In this document: piece by piece, positions 47,262 through 56,327 of the stretch
Position numbering within the stretch: the first letter of the stretch is position 1
How the letters are laid out: each line of letters starts with the position of its first letter
Assembly: GCF_017676385.1 (NCBI RefSeq)
Contig: NZ_JAFFZN010000002.1
Coordinates: 310,001-374,000, forward strand
From: Streptomyces spirodelae
Lineage (GTDB): Bacteria > Actinomycetota > Actinomycetes > Streptomycetales > Streptomycetaceae
Direction: 5' to 3'
DNA length: 64,000 nt
Position numbers and translations under genes: made by a program
Notes under the pieces: model-generated
The model's input: only the letters and a program-made list of their open reading frames with translations
The model's database searches: none
Told to the model about the DNA's origin: nothing

Positions 47262-50200
47262 GTGCGTTACCTCTACCGCGTTCTGGGCACCACGCAAGCC
47301 TTCCGCGAGGACGGCACCAGCGTGCCGATCGGCGGAGCCAGGCTGCGCGCGCTGCTGACCGCGCTCGCCCTCGCGGGAGGCCGCGCCGTGCACACCGGCG
47401 AGCTCGTCTCCTGGGTGTGGGGCGAGCAGGAGGACCCGCCCGCCGACGAGACGGCGGCGCTCCAGGCCCTCGTCGGGCGGCTGCGCAGATCCCTGGGGCG
47501 GGAGGCGGTCGGCTCCGTCGAGGGCGGCTACCGGCTGGTGGCCGCGCGCGAGGACATCGATCTGCACCGCTTCGAGCGGCTGGCGTCCGAGGGTGCGGCG
47601 GCTCTTGCCGACGGCGACCCGGCCAAGGCCGCCGACCTGCTCGACGACGCCCTCGCACTGTGGCGCGGCCCAGCGCTGGCCGACCTTCCCGACGGGGGAG
47701 GGGCCGCCGGTGTCCGGGCCGCCGACCGCCTGCTGGCAGCGCGCCGCCACCGGGCCGAGGCGGCACTCGCCCTCGGTCACGCGGAAACCGCTCTGCCCAC
47801 GGTGCGACAGCTCGCGGCCGAGCACCCGCTGAACGAGCCGCTGCAAGCGCTGCTGTTGCGCGCCCTGCGGGACGCGGGCCGCGCCGCCGAGGCGCTGGCA
47901 GCATACGACGTGGTCAGAGGCCGCCTCGCCGAGCAGCTCGGCACCGACCCGAGCCCGGAACTGCGCGCCCTGCACACCGAGTTGCTGGCCGCCGAGCCGG
48001 TAGCAGCCCCCTCGCGGGTCCCGGCGGAGAACCCCCGGGACCCCTCCGCGCGACGGCCGCCCAGACGGGCGGCGGGCAATCTCCGCGCCGGGCTGAACTC
48101 GTTCGTGGGCCGGGAAGCGGAGCTGGGGCAGCTGAGCCGCCGACTGGGGACGGCGCGGCTGGTCACCCTCACCGGGCCCGGCGGCGCCGGCAAGACGCGG
48201 CTGTCACTGGAGGCCGCGGCCCGGGCACGTGCCGAGTACGACGAGGAGTGGGCGGACGGTGTATGGGTGGCCGAACTGGCAGCCGTACGCGACCCGGACG
48301 ACCAGGGCGCGACAGCCGAAGCGGTGCTCACCGCGCTCGGCGGGCGCGAGACCGTACTGACCGGCACCACCGCCGAGGGGCTGCGTGCCGCCACCGACCC
48401 CACCCTCAACGACCCCCTCGCCCAGCTCGCCGAGCGCTGCGCGACCCGCCGGATGCTGCTGGTGCTGGACAACTGCGAGCACCTGATCGACGCGGCGGCC
48501 CGGGTCGTGGAGACGCTGCTGGTGGAGTGCCCCGGAGTGACCGTACTCGCGACCAGCCGCGAGCCCCTCGGGGTGCCCGGCGAGCTCGTACGGCCCGTCG
48601 AGCCGCTGCCCGACCCGGTGGCGCTCCGGCTGCTGGCCGAGCGGGGCGCCGCGGCGCGCCCCGGCTTCCGGACAGAGGACGACCCGGAGGCGTGCGCGGA
48701 GATCTGCCGCAGGCTCGACGGGCTGCCGCTGGCCATCGAGCTGGCCGCAGCGCGGTTGCGCTCGCTCACCCCCGGTCAGCTCGCCCGCCGCCTCGACCAC
48801 CGCTTCCGGCTGCTGACCAGCGGCAACCGTACGGTGCTGCCCCGGCAACAGACGCTGCGCGCGGTGGTCGACTGGTCCTGGGAGCTGCTGGACGCTGCCG
48901 AGCGAGCAGTGCTGCGGCGGCTGGCGGTCTTCGCCGGCGGCTGCGAGCTGGAGCAGGCCGAGGAGGTGTGCGCGGACCTGGTCGAGGGGCCCGACGGGGA
49001 CGTGGCGGCGCTGCTCAGCTCGCTTGTCGACAAGTCGCTGGTGGTGGCGGTGCCCGGCGAGGACACGGCCGGGATGCGCTACCGGCTGCTGGAGACCGTC
49101 GCGGAATACGCGGCCGAGAAGCTGGACGAGGTGCCCGGTGAACGCGAGCACGCCGAGCGCCGCCATCTGACCGTCTACCGGGAGCTGGCCCGCACCGCCG
49201 ACCCGCTGCTGCGCGGACCCCGGCAGGTGGTGTGGCTCGACCGGCTGGAGCGCGAGCACGACAACATCCGCACCGCGCTGCGCCGGGCCGTCGCCGCGCG
49301 TGCCGAGCACGAGGCGCTGTGCCTGGTCCTGTCGATGGGCTGGTTCTGGCAGCTGCGCGGCCACCGCGGTGACGTACGCACCTGGGCCCAGGCGGTGCTC
49401 CGGCTCGGCCCCGACCCCTTCGGCTCCCCACCGCGCCCCGCACGGCCGCTGTACGAGTCGTGCACCGCGAACCCGCCGCCGATGGACGAGGAGCAGCTGT
49501 GGGAGGCCAGGCGCGGGGTGCGGCTGATGGCGCTGGCCGACGCGGACGAGGGAATCGAGAAGTTCCAGACCCCCGAACGCCAGGCCGAGCTGCGCAACAT
49601 CACCCAGGTCTACTCGCCCGGAATGCCGCAGGTGTGCCGGATTCCCGGCTGCATGTGGTTCTTCGCCTGGTTCATGACCGGTGACTTCGGGAAGCTGGCC
49701 GAGCTGTCCGACGCCTTCGTGACCGGCTGCCGCGAGCTGGGCTATGAGTGGGAGCTGGCTTTCGCCCTGCAACTGCGGGCCAAGCTGACCAGCGACCAGC
49801 CCGCCTCCTGGGAGCAGTCGGCGGCGGACGCGGTGGAGAGCCTGGAGATCTTCCGCCGGGTGGGGGACGCCTGGGGAGAGGCCGAGGCGCTCTCCAGCCG
49901 GGCCGAAGCCGCCACGGCGCGCGGGGAGTTCGCCCGGGCCGCCGAGTCCTGCCGGCTGGCCATCACCCGGGCCGAGCAGCTGGGTGCGCACAGCCAGGTA
50001 CCGCAGCTCAAGTCCCGCCTCGGCTCGGTGCTGGTGGAGCTGGGCGGCCCGGAGCAGGCTGCCGAGGGCGAGCGGCTGATGCGGGAGGCCGTCGAGGACT
50101 CCGACCACATCGGAGGGGACGGCCCCAACTTCGCGGCCATCCAGTACGCCGTCTTCCTCACCCGGCAGGGGCTGGCCGAGCAGGCCAGGGAGCTGCTGAC

Positions 50201-50636
50201 GCCGCTGGAGGCCGAGTTCGCCGACCGGGTGCCGCAGCTGTTCGCGGGGATGGTCGAGGGGATTCTGGCCTGGACGTACGTTGTCGACGGCCGGTCCGCC
50301 GAGTCGCTGGCCAAGGTCCGGCAGTCCATTGTCAAGACCCGCGATGTGATGGCGGAGGCGGTCGCCCCGCACCTGACTCTCAGTCAGCTGCTGACCGCCG
50401 CACGTGCCCTGGCCCAGTTGGGCCGCGGCGAGCAGGCGGGGCGGCTGGTGGGCGCCTACGACGGCTTGTCCAAGCTGCCGCAGGGGCACTTCCCGCACCC
50501 CGTCGAGCGCGAGTCGCGGGCGGCCGCCGAGGCGGCTGTGCGGGAAGTGCTGTCCGATCAGGCGTACGCGGGCGCTTACGCCTCGGGCCACGGTCTGACC
50601 ACCGACGAGGCCGTGGCCCTGGTGCGGGAGAGCTGA
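47262..50636 (+). CDS. AfsR/SARP-type regulator with BTAD, ATPase and TPR parts
   Basis: A 1124-residue regulator. Residues 1-90 are an OmpR-like winged helix (RFREDGT-type start, PIGGARLRALLTALALAGGRAVHTGELVSWVWG, RLRRSLGREAVGSVEGGYRL). About 95-240 is the bacterial transcriptional activation domain (FERLASEGAAALADGDPAKAADLLDDALALWRG, HPLNEPLQALLLRALRDAGRAAEALAAYDVVRGRLAEQLGTDPSPEL). From about 270 is a STAND/NB-ARC-like ATPase (Walker A GPGGAGKTR, Walker B LLVLDNCEHL, TSREPLGVPGE), then TPR-like repeats to the end. SARP proteins activate secondary-metabolite or transport genes by binding 11-bp-spaced heptamers. The convergent ABC exporter promoter carries that pattern. The GTG at 47262 is chosen as start. 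Confidence 0.9.
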   Translation: MRYLYRVLGTTQAFREDGTSVPIGGARLRALLTALALAGGRAVHTGELVSWVWGEQEDPPADETAALQALVGRLRRSLGREAVGSVEGGYRLVAAREDIDLHRFERLASEGAAALADGDPAKAADLLDDALALWRGPALADLPDGGGAAGVRAADRLLAARRHRAEAALALGHAETALPTVRQLAAEHPLNEPLQALLLRALRDAGRAAEALAAYDVVRGRLAEQLGTDPSPELRALHTELLAAEPVAAPSRVPAENPRDPSARRPPRRAAGNLRAGLNSFVGREAELGQLSRRLGTARLVTLTGPGGAGKTRLSLEAAARARAEYDEEWADGVWVAELAAVRDPDDQGATAEAVLTALGGRETVLTGTTAEGLRAATDPTLNDPLAQLAERCATRRMLLVLDNCEHLIDAAARVVETLLVECPGVTVLATSREPLGVPGELVRPVEPLPDPVALRLLAERGAAARPGFRTEDDPEACAEICRRLDGLPLAIELAAARLRSLTPGQLARRLDHRFRLLTSGNRTVLPRQQTLRAVVDWSWELLDAAERAVLRRLAVFAGGCELEQAEEVCADLVEGPDGDVAALLSSLVDKSLVVAVPGEDTAGMRYRLLETVAEYAAEKLDEVPGEREHAERRHLTVYRELARTADPLLRGPRQVVWLDRLEREHDNIRTALRRAVAARAEHEALCLVLSMGWFWQLRGHRGDVRTWAQAVLRLGPDPFGSPPRPARPLYESCTANPPPMDEEQLWEARRGVRLMALADADEGIEKFQTPERQAELRNITQVYSPGMPQVCRIPGCMWFFAWFMTGDFGKLAELSDAFVTGCRELGYEWELAFALQLRAKLTSDQPASWEQSAADAVESLEIFRRVGDAWGEAEALSSRAEAATARGEFARAAESCRLAITRAEQLGAHSQVPQLKSRLGSVLVELGGPEQAAEGERLMREAVEDSDHIGGDGPNFAAIQYAVFLTRQGLAEQARELLTPLEAEFADRVPQLFAGMVEGILAWTYVVDGRSAESLAKVRQSIVKTRDVMAEAVAPHLTLSQLLTAARALAQLGRGEQAGRLVGAYDGLSKLPQGHFPHPVERESRAAAEAAVREVLSDQAYAGAYASGHGLTTDEAVALVRES

Positions 50637-50659
50637 GCGGCCGGCCGGGTGCCGGCCGC
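50637..50659. terminator. Bidirectional terminator after SARP gene
   Basis: GCGGCCGGC-CGGGT-GCCGGCCGC, a perfect 9-bp stem placed between the stops of the SARP gene (50636) and the convergent ABC permease gene (50687). Confidence 0.7.
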
Positions 50660-50686
50660 CCCAGGTCTCCTGGTCGGCGGTCTGCC

Positions 50687-51574
50687 TCAGGTCTTCTTGC
50701 GGAACTTCGAGATGGCGATCGGCGCCGTCAGCAGCGTCAGCCCCGCCGACCAGATCACCGTCCACATCACCGGGTTGCCGACCTCGCCCTGGCCCAGCAT
50801 CAGTCCCCGGGCCGCGTCGGCGAGATGGGTGAGCGGGTTGACGTCCGTGAACGCCTTCAGCCAGCCCGGCATGGTGTCGGTCGGCACGAAGACCGAGGAG
50901 CCGAACTGGAGCGGCATCAGCACCAGGAACGAGACGCCCTGCACAGCCTGGGCCGTGTTCATCGTCAGGCCCAGCAGGATGAAGATCCACAGCAGCGAGG
51001 CGCCGAACAGCGCGGTCAGTCCGATGGCGGCCAGCATGCCCAGCCAGTGTCCGCTGATGTTGAAGCCGACCAGGAAGCCCACGGTCAGCAGCACGGTGAT
51101 GGCGACCAGCATCCGGCCGATTTCGACGACCGCCTTGGCTATCAGCACCGAGGAGCGGGCGATGGGCATGGACCGGAAGCGGTCCATCACACCCTTGCGG
51201 AAGTCCTCGTTGATACCGGTGCCCACGGCCATGGCGATGTTCATGCCCATCATGCCCATCATGCCGGGGATCAGATACTGCACGTACTCAGCCCGGTCGC
51301 CGCCGCCTCCGCTCCCGCCGATGGCGCCGCCGAAGACGTAGACGAACAGCAGCGTGAAGATGATGGGCATCAGCAGTGCGTCCATCATCGACTCGGGGTC
51401 CTGCTTGATCTGCAGGGCGTTGCGGCGGACGAGCGCGCCGATGTGCCGCAGGTTGGCCTGCAGCCCGATCCGGCCCTCCACCGTGGCGGGCTTGCCGGGC
51501 GCGGGGTTCGTCCCGGCCCCGGACCCGGAGGGTGCCTGCTCGGAACCGGGCGCTTTGACGGTGGCGGTACTCAC
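50687..51574 (-). CDS. ABC-2 type permease (DrrB-like)
   Basis: A 295-residue ABC-2 exporter membrane subunit with six predicted helices after a disordered N-terminus. Seen: RRNALQIKQDPESMMDALLMPIIFTLLFVYVFGGAIGGS, the Met-rich IPGMMGMMGMNIAMAVGTGINED, MDRFRSMPIARSSVLIAKAV and VFVPTDTMPGWLKAFTDVNPLTHLADAARGLMLG, which is typical DrrB/NodJ sequence. The GTG start overlaps the ATPase stop (GTGA). With the ATPase it forms a drug, lipid or antibiotic exporter. It is convergent with the SARP gene. Confidence 0.92.
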   Translation of the reverse strand: MSTATVKAPGSEQAPSGSGAGTNPAPGKPATVEGRIGLQANLRHIGALVRRNALQIKQDPESMMDALLMPIIFTLLFVYVFGGAIGGSGGGGDRAEYVQYLIPGMMGMMGMNIAMAVGTGINEDFRKGVMDRFRSMPIARSSVLIAKAVVEIGRMLVAITVLLTVGFLVGFNISGHWLGMLAAIGLTALFGASLLWIFILLGLTMNTAQAVQGVSFLVLMPLQFGSSVFVPTDTMPGWLKAFTDVNPLTHLADAARGLMLGQGEVGNPVMWTVIWSAGLTLLTAPIAISKFRKKT

Positions 51575-52572
51575 GCCGCGACCTCCTCGAGTTCGTTCTC
51601 TTCGTCCTGGTGGGTGGCCTTCTGGCCGGTGAGGGCGAGGAACACCTCGTCCAGGCTGGGCAGGTGGGTGGCGATGTCGGCTATCGCGAAGCCGCGTTCG
51701 CCCAGCAGCGCGACCACGGCCGTCAGCTGTTCGTCGCTGACGATCGGGACGCTGACGACGCCGGACTCCTCGTCGCCGGTGGCGCCGGCCACGCCGTCCA
51801 GGCCCGCCTGGGCGATGGCACCGACCATGCGCGTCAGCTCGCCCGGGTCGGCAGGGCGGATCTCCAGGGTGCGGCCGCCGACCTTCGCCTTCAGCTCCGG
51901 GACCCTGCCCTCGGCGATGACCCGGCCGCGGTCGATCACCGTCAGCTCGCCGGCCAGCTGCTCGGCCTCCTCCATGTACTGGGTGGTGAGCAGCACGGTG
52001 TTGCCGTCGGCCACGATGTTCTTGACCTCGTCCCACACCTCGTTGCGGGTACGCGGGTCCAGGCCCGTGGTGGGCTCGTCCAGATACAGCACCTTGGGGC
52101 GGCCGATCATGGAGGCTGCCAGGTCGAGCCGGCGGCGCATCCCGCCGCTGTACTTCATCACGGGGCGCCGGGCCGCGTCGGTGAGGGAGAACCGCTCCAG
52201 CAGCTCGTCGGCGCGCTTGCGGGCCTCGCTGCGGGGCAGGTCGAGCAGCCGCCCGATCATGTAGAGGTTCTCCCAGCCGGCCAGCTTCTCGTCCACCGAG
52301 GCGTACTGGCCGGTCAGGCCGATCGTGCGGCGGAGCTCGCGTGGCTGGCGCACCACGTCGAACCCGGCGACCTTCGCCGTGCCGCCGTCGGGCTGCAGCA
52401 GGGTGGAGAGCATCCGGACGAGCGTCGTCTTGCCCGCGCCGTTGGGGCCCAGCACACCCATCACGGTGCCCTCGCGCACATCGAGGTCGATGCCGTCGAC
52501 GGCCTTCGTCTCCCCGAAGTGCTTGACCAGTCCGCGGACCTCGACCGCGTTCGTCGTCTTCTCTCGCGTCAT
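51571..52572 (-). CDS. DrrA-like ABC exporter ATPase
   Basis: A 333-residue daunorubicin-resistance-type ABC ATPase. Walker A is GPNGAGKTT, the Q-loop region LTGQYASVDEKLAGWENL, the signature YSGGMRRRLDLAASMI, Walker B VLYLDEPTTGLDPRTRN, and the switch LLTTQYMEEAEQLA. The extra C-terminal domain (RTLEIRPADPGELTRMVGAI, DIATHLPSLDEVFLALTGQ) is the DrrA-type tail. Start ATG 52570-52572, apparently leaderless (only 6 bases after a -10 CATATT). Its promoter has four 11-bp-spaced heptamers, so it is a strong candidate target of the neighbouring SARP protein. Confidence 0.93.
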   Translation of the reverse strand: MTREKTTNAVEVRGLVKHFGETKAVDGIDLDVREGTVMGVLGPNGAGKTTLVRMLSTLLQPDGGTAKVAGFDVVRQPRELRRTIGLTGQYASVDEKLAGWENLYMIGRLLDLPRSEARKRADELLERFSLTDAARRPVMKYSGGMRRRLDLAASMIGRPKVLYLDEPTTGLDPRTRNEVWDEVKNIVADGNTVLLTTQYMEEAEQLAGELTVIDRGRVIAEGRVPELKAKVGGRTLEIRPADPGELTRMVGAIAQAGLDGVAGATGDEESGVVSVPIVSDEQLTAVVALLGERGFAIADIATHLPSLDEVFLALTGQKATHQDEENELEEVAA

Positions 52573-52578
52573 GTCGCC

Positions 52579-52634
52579 AATATGACAGCCGCCACTGACA
52601 AACGACCGACAGCCGACCGACAGCCCACCGACAG
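52579..52634 (-). promoter_or_regulatory. SARP-type heptamer array and leaderless promoter
   Basis: On the minus strand CTGTCGG (52634-52628), CTGTCGG (52623-52617), CTGTCGG (52612-52606) and TTGTCAG (52601-52595) start exactly 11 bases apart. Ten bases later is CATATT (52584-52579), then six bases to the ABC ATPase ATG. There is no consensus -35, which fits an activator-dependent promoter. Confidence 0.75.
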
Positions 52635-52692
52635 TCGAGCCCTGCTCTGTCGATGGGCCGTCCGTCAGCGGGTGTCCGCCGGACCCTCCGCC

Positions 52693-53520
52693 CTACTCGA
52701 AGGAGTGCTCCGCCGTCGGGTACGCGCCCGCTGTGACGTCCTCGGCGAAGGCACGGGCCGCGTCCCCGAGCGCGGTGCGCAGCTGTGCGTACTGCTTCAC
52801 GAAGCGCGGGAGCTTGCCCGGGGTGAGGCCCGCCATGTCGGTCCACACCAGCACCTGGGCGTCACACTCCGGCCCGGCGCCGATGCCGACCGTGGGCACG
52901 TGCAGCGCCCGGGTGACCTCGGCGGCCAGCGGCGCGGGCACCATCTCCAGGACGACGGCGAAGGCCCCGGCGTCCTGGACGGCCTTGGCGTCGCGCATCA
53001 GCTGGTCGGCCGCCTCTTCGCCGCGGCCCTGCACCCGGTAGCCCATGGTGTGCACGGACTGCGGTGTCAGCCCGACATGGGCCATCACCGGGATGCCGGA
53101 GCTGACCAGCCGTCCGATCTGGTCGGCGGAGCGCTCACCGCCCTCCAGCTTGACGGCCTGCGCCCCGGCCTCCTTGACGAGTCGGGTGGCGCTGCGCAGC
53201 GCCTGGACCTCTCCTTCCTGGTACGAACCGAAGGGCAGGTCGGCGACGATCAGGGCGCGGCTGCTGCCCCGTACGACGGCGGCGGTCAGCATGGCCACCT
53301 CGTCCATGGTGACGGGCACCGTCGTCTCGTAGCCGAGGTGGCAGTTGCCCATCGAGTCGCCGACGAGCATGACGGGAATGCCGGCCTCGTCGAAGACCGA
53401 GGCGGTCATCGCGTCGTAAGCGGTGAGCATGGGCCACTTCTCGCCTCGCTCCTTGGCGAGTGCGAGGTCGCGCACGGTCACACGGCGATTACGGGTTCCC
53501 CCGTAGAGCGTCTGCGGCAT
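52693..53520 (-). CDS. panB: 3-methyl-2-oxobutanoate hydroxymethyltransferase
   Basis: A 275-residue ketopantoate hydroxymethyltransferase, which makes ketopantoate from alpha-ketoisovalerate and 5,10-methylene-THF in pantothenate/CoA synthesis. Diagnostic stretches: [47 protein letters not shown]-type substrate loop, [26 protein letters not shown]-like [20 protein letters not shown], and [25 protein letters not shown]. The metal Asp pairs are in VGDSMG and [10 protein letters not shown]. The ATG at 53518-53520 begins MPQTLYGG; the preceding GTG/ATT reading adds unrelated residues. It appears monocistronic. Confidence 0.95.
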   Translation of the reverse strand: [275 protein letters not shown]

Positions 53521-53641
53521 GGCATTGACTCCTGTGGTCGTCTCGAAGCGCCCCAACGGCGTCTCCGGATCCGCTGTCCATGCTGGCACGCCCCTCCGCT
53601 GCCCGGTAGAGGGCCCGGCTCCTGGCACTCATGACCGAGTT

Positions 53642-53672
53642 TTTACGAAACGGAACGGCGCCGTTTCGTAAA
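53642..53672. promoter_or_regulatory. 31-bp operator before MFS/TetR operon
   Basis: Two perfect 12-base arms, TTTACGAAACGG (53642-53653) and CCGTTTCGTAAA (53661-53672), separated by 7 bases, 20 bases before the MFS ATG. It is the probable binding site of the TetR protein encoded downstream. Confidence 0.8.
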
Positions 53673-53691
53673 TACGACTACGCTGCCCGCC

Positions 53692-55320
53692 ATGAGTACC
53701 CCCGGTTCCCCGGCGCCGGCCGGGGAGAGTGAGCAAGCCGCGCCGGCCCACCTGCGCCGCTGGACGGTCCTCGGCGTGCTGATGCTCAGCCTGCTGGCCG
53801 TCGTCCTGGACAACAGCATCCTCAACGTGGCGATGAAGACCCTCGCCCAGCCCGCGCCCACCGGAATCGGCGCCACCCAGAGCGAGCTCGAATGGGCCAT
53901 CAACTCCTACACGCTCGTCTTCGCCGGCTTCCTGTTCACCGCCGGGCTCCTCGGTGACCGGCTCGGCCGCAAGAAGGTGCTCTTGTCCGGGCTGCTGGTC
54001 TTCGGACTCGGCTCCCTGCTCGCCGCCTTCTCCCAGAGCCCCGGCGAACTGATCGTCTACCGCGCCGTGATGGGGCTCGGCGCGGCCTTCGTCATGCCGG
54101 CCACCCTCGCGATCCTGATGAACGTCTTCCCTCGCGAGGAACAGCCCAGGGCCATCGGCATCTGGGCGGGCGCCGTCGGCCTCGGCATCGCGGCAGGACC
54201 CATCACCGGCGGGGTGCTGCTCGACCACTACTGGTGGGGCTCGGTCTTCCTGGTCAACGCGCCCGTCGTGTTCCTCGCGCTGGTGGCGATCCTGCTGCTG
54301 GTGCCCGACTCCCGCGACCCCGCGCCCGGCAGGCTGGACCCGCTGGGCGTGCTGCTCTCGGTCGCCGGGCTGGTGCTGCTGGTCTACGGGATCATCGAGG
54401 GCGGGCAGCTCGCCGACTTCACCGAGCCGAAGGTGCTGGCAACGGCAGGCGGCGGTGTCCTGTTGCTGCTGCTGTTCCTGCTGCACGAGAGGCGCACCAC
54501 GCACCCCGCGCTCGACGTGCGCTACTTCCGCAAACCCGCTTTCTCGGCCGCCGTCGCCGCGATCGGGCTGGTCTTCTTCGCCCTCATGGGCGCGATGTTC
54601 TTCAGCGTCTTCTACATTCAGAGTGTGCGCGGCTTCAGCCCGCTGGAGGCCGGACTGCTGCTGCTCCCGCTGGCCGCCGCCCAGATGATCTTCGCGCCGC
54701 GTGCCGCGAAGGCCGTCGCCCGCTTCGGCGCCAAGGCGGTGTGCACCACGGGGCTGCTGCTGGTGGCCGCAGGCATGTTCGCCTTCACCGGGCTGGACGA
54801 GACGACGCCGCTGTGGGTGCTGGAAGTGATCTTCTTTGTGATGGGCAGCGCCATGGCGCATGTGATGCCGCCCGCCACGGTCTCGATCATGCAGGCGATG
54901 CCGCGCGAGAAGGCGGGCTCCGGATCGGCCGTCAACAACACCTTCCGCCAGGTCGGCGGGGCGCTCGGGGTCGCCGTCCTCGGCTCGCTGCTCTCCACCC
55001 GCTACCGGGACGGCATCGGCGGCGCTCTCGAGACCACGCCGCACCTGCCCGCGGGTGCGCGGCACGAGGCGGGCGAGTCCATCGAGGCCACCCTCGCGCT
55101 CGCCGACCGGCTCGGCCCCGCGGGGCGGGCGCTGGTGGCCCCCGCCAAGTCGGCTTTCGTCGACGCCATGCACACCACCGTGCTCGCCTCCGGTGCCGTC
55201 GCGCTGCTGGGTGCGCTGGTTGTCGCCGTCTGGCTGCCGGGCAAGCCCGCCGAGGAAGGCGCGCGAGAGGATGAGACCGGCGGGGAAGAGGAGGCGGAGC
55301 GAGTGGGGACGGAGCGGTGA
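53692..55320 (+). CDS. MFS drug exporter, DHA2 type
   Basis: A 542-residue, 14-helix multidrug exporter. Helix 1 reads [24 protein letters not shown], followed by motif A ([17 protein letters not shown]) and motif C ([19 protein letters not shown]). The region [42 protein letters not shown] is typical of EmrB/QacA proteins. The C-terminal tail is acidic ([17 protein letters not shown]). Start ATG 53692. It is directly downstream of a 31-bp dyad and followed 7 bases after its stop by a TetR gene, a classical self-regulated resistance operon. Confidence 0.93.
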   Translation: MSTPGSPAPAGESEQAAPAHLRRWTVLGVLMLSLLAVVLDNSILNVAMKTLAQPAPTGIGATQSELEWAINSYTLVFAGFLFTAGLLGDRLGRKKVLLSGLLVFGLGSLLAAFSQSPGELIVYRAVMGLGAAFVMPATLAILMNVFPREEQPRAIGIWAGAVGLGIAAGPITGGVLLDHYWWGSVFLVNAPVVFLALVAILLLVPDSRDPAPGRLDPLGVLLSVAGLVLLVYGIIEGGQLADFTEPKVLATAGGGVLLLLLFLLHERRTTHPALDVRYFRKPAFSAAVAAIGLVFFALMGAMFFSVFYIQSVRGFSPLEAGLLLLPLAAAQMIFAPRAAKAVARFGAKAVCTTGLLLVAAGMFAFTGLDETTPLWVLEVIFFVMGSAMAHVMPPATVSIMQAMPREKAGSGSAVNNTFRQVGGALGVAVLGSLLSTRYRDGIGGALETTPHLPAGARHEAGESIEATLALADRLGPAGRALVAPAKSAFVDAMHTTVLASGAVALLGALVVAVWLPGKPAEEGAREDETGGEEEAERVGTER

Positions 55321-55327
55321 GCCTGCG

Positions 55328-56011
55328 GTGAAGCGCGAGGGTGACAGCGGCGTCGGGTCGGCGGGCGGCAGCGGCGTCGGGGCAGCGGCACCCGAGCGGG
55401 AGCGGGGTGTGCCCCTCCCGGCAGGGAAGACCCGTGGGCGGCCGCGCAGCGAGGCCGTCGAGCGCGCCATCGTCGAAGCGGTGACACGGCTGCTGGAGGA
55501 AGGCGTCTCCTACGAAGCGCTCTCCATCGAGCGGATCGCACGCACCGCGGGCGTCGGCAAGGCCGCCGTCTACCGGCGCTGGTCCGGCAAGGACGAGCTG
55601 TTCCTGTACGTCGTCAGGGAGCTGGAGGAACTGCCGTACGAGGGCCCGAGGGAGGGGCCGTTGCGCGAGGTGCTCGTCGGAGCGCTGGAGTGGCTGCGCG
55701 AGGTCGGGCTCGCCAAGCGGCGCTCCGCGCTGCTGCGGGTGGTGGCCGGGCAGGTGCACTCGCACCCCGGACTATGGCAGCGCTACCGCGAGACCGTCGT
55801 CGGCGCCCGGCGCGAGCGGCTGGCCGCCGTGCTGCGGCGGGGCATCGACCACGGCGAGCTGCGGGGTGACATCGGCGTCGATGTGCTCATCGACCTGCTG
55901 ACCGCGCCGATACTCGCCCGCATCCTGCTGCGGGAGGGCGAGGAACTCCCCGAGGAGATGCCCCGGCAGATCGTCGACGCCTTCCTGGACGGCCTGCGCC
56001 CTCGGACGTGA
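55328..56011 (+). CDS. TetR family regulator of the MFS operon
   Basis: A 227-residue TetR-type repressor. After a 40-residue Gly/Ser/Arg-rich tail comes the DNA-binding domain: RGRPRSEAVERAIVEAVTRLLEEGVSYEALSIERIARTAGVGKAAVYRRWSGKDELFLYVVREL. The C-terminal part (LVGALEWLREVGLAKRRSALLRVVAGQVHSHPGLWQRYRETVVGARRERL, VLIDLLTAPILARILLREG) is the usual TetR_C_11-like fold. The GTG at 55328 is used since no ATG is available before the HTH. It should repress the upstream MFS gene by binding 53642-53672 and release it on drug binding. Confidence 0.88.
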   Translation: MKREGDSGVGSAGGSGVGAAAPERERGVPLPAGKTRGRPRSEAVERAIVEAVTRLLEEGVSYEALSIERIARTAGVGKAAVYRRWSGKDELFLYVVRELEELPYEGPREGPLREVLVGALEWLREVGLAKRRSALLRVVAGQVHSHPGLWQRYRETVVGARRERLAAVLRRGIDHGELRGDIGVDVLIDLLTAPILARILLREGEELPEEMPRQIVDAFLDGLRPRT

Positions 56012-56327
56012 GCACCGTGCCGGTGCCGTGCTGCGGTGAAGGGCCGGCGGAGGGACGGCCCGGCGGGGGACGGCCCGGCGGGGGACGGTCCGCCGGGGGA
56101 GTGGGGGTGTCCGTGGCCGTCGCGTGCGGCTGATGTGCTGGTTGTGTCACAGTCCCGATCCCGCCCCGACCTGCTGGAACCCGTGCGCAGCCGCGTCTCG
56201 TCCTCCTCTCGGACTCCACAACGGACTTCAGGGCGAAAGCGGCAGTTGAACGGAAAGGTTTAACTGCATAAAAACGGGCATCGCCTATCGTTCATCGGGC
56301 ACCAGCACAGGCAAGTGAGGACGGCGG
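56012..56327. other. 316-base intergenic region with GC-rich tandem repeat
   Basis: No gene is seen. It holds three copies of a 15-base GGGACGGCCCGGCGG unit (56052-56096, the third with two changes) just after the TetR gene, and an AT-richer stretch before ATG 56328 that probably holds the promoter. Confidence 0.6.
56052..56096. repeat. 15-base tandem repeat, three units
   Basis: GGGACGGCCCGGCGG is repeated exactly twice and once with two substitutions. It is non-coding, so its copy number is free to vary. Confidence 0.75.

Noticed and set aside
48204..50990. Minus-strand 928-codon frame over the SARP gene
   Set aside because: Shadow; no motifs, biased composition. The plus strand has winged helix, BTAD and P-loop.
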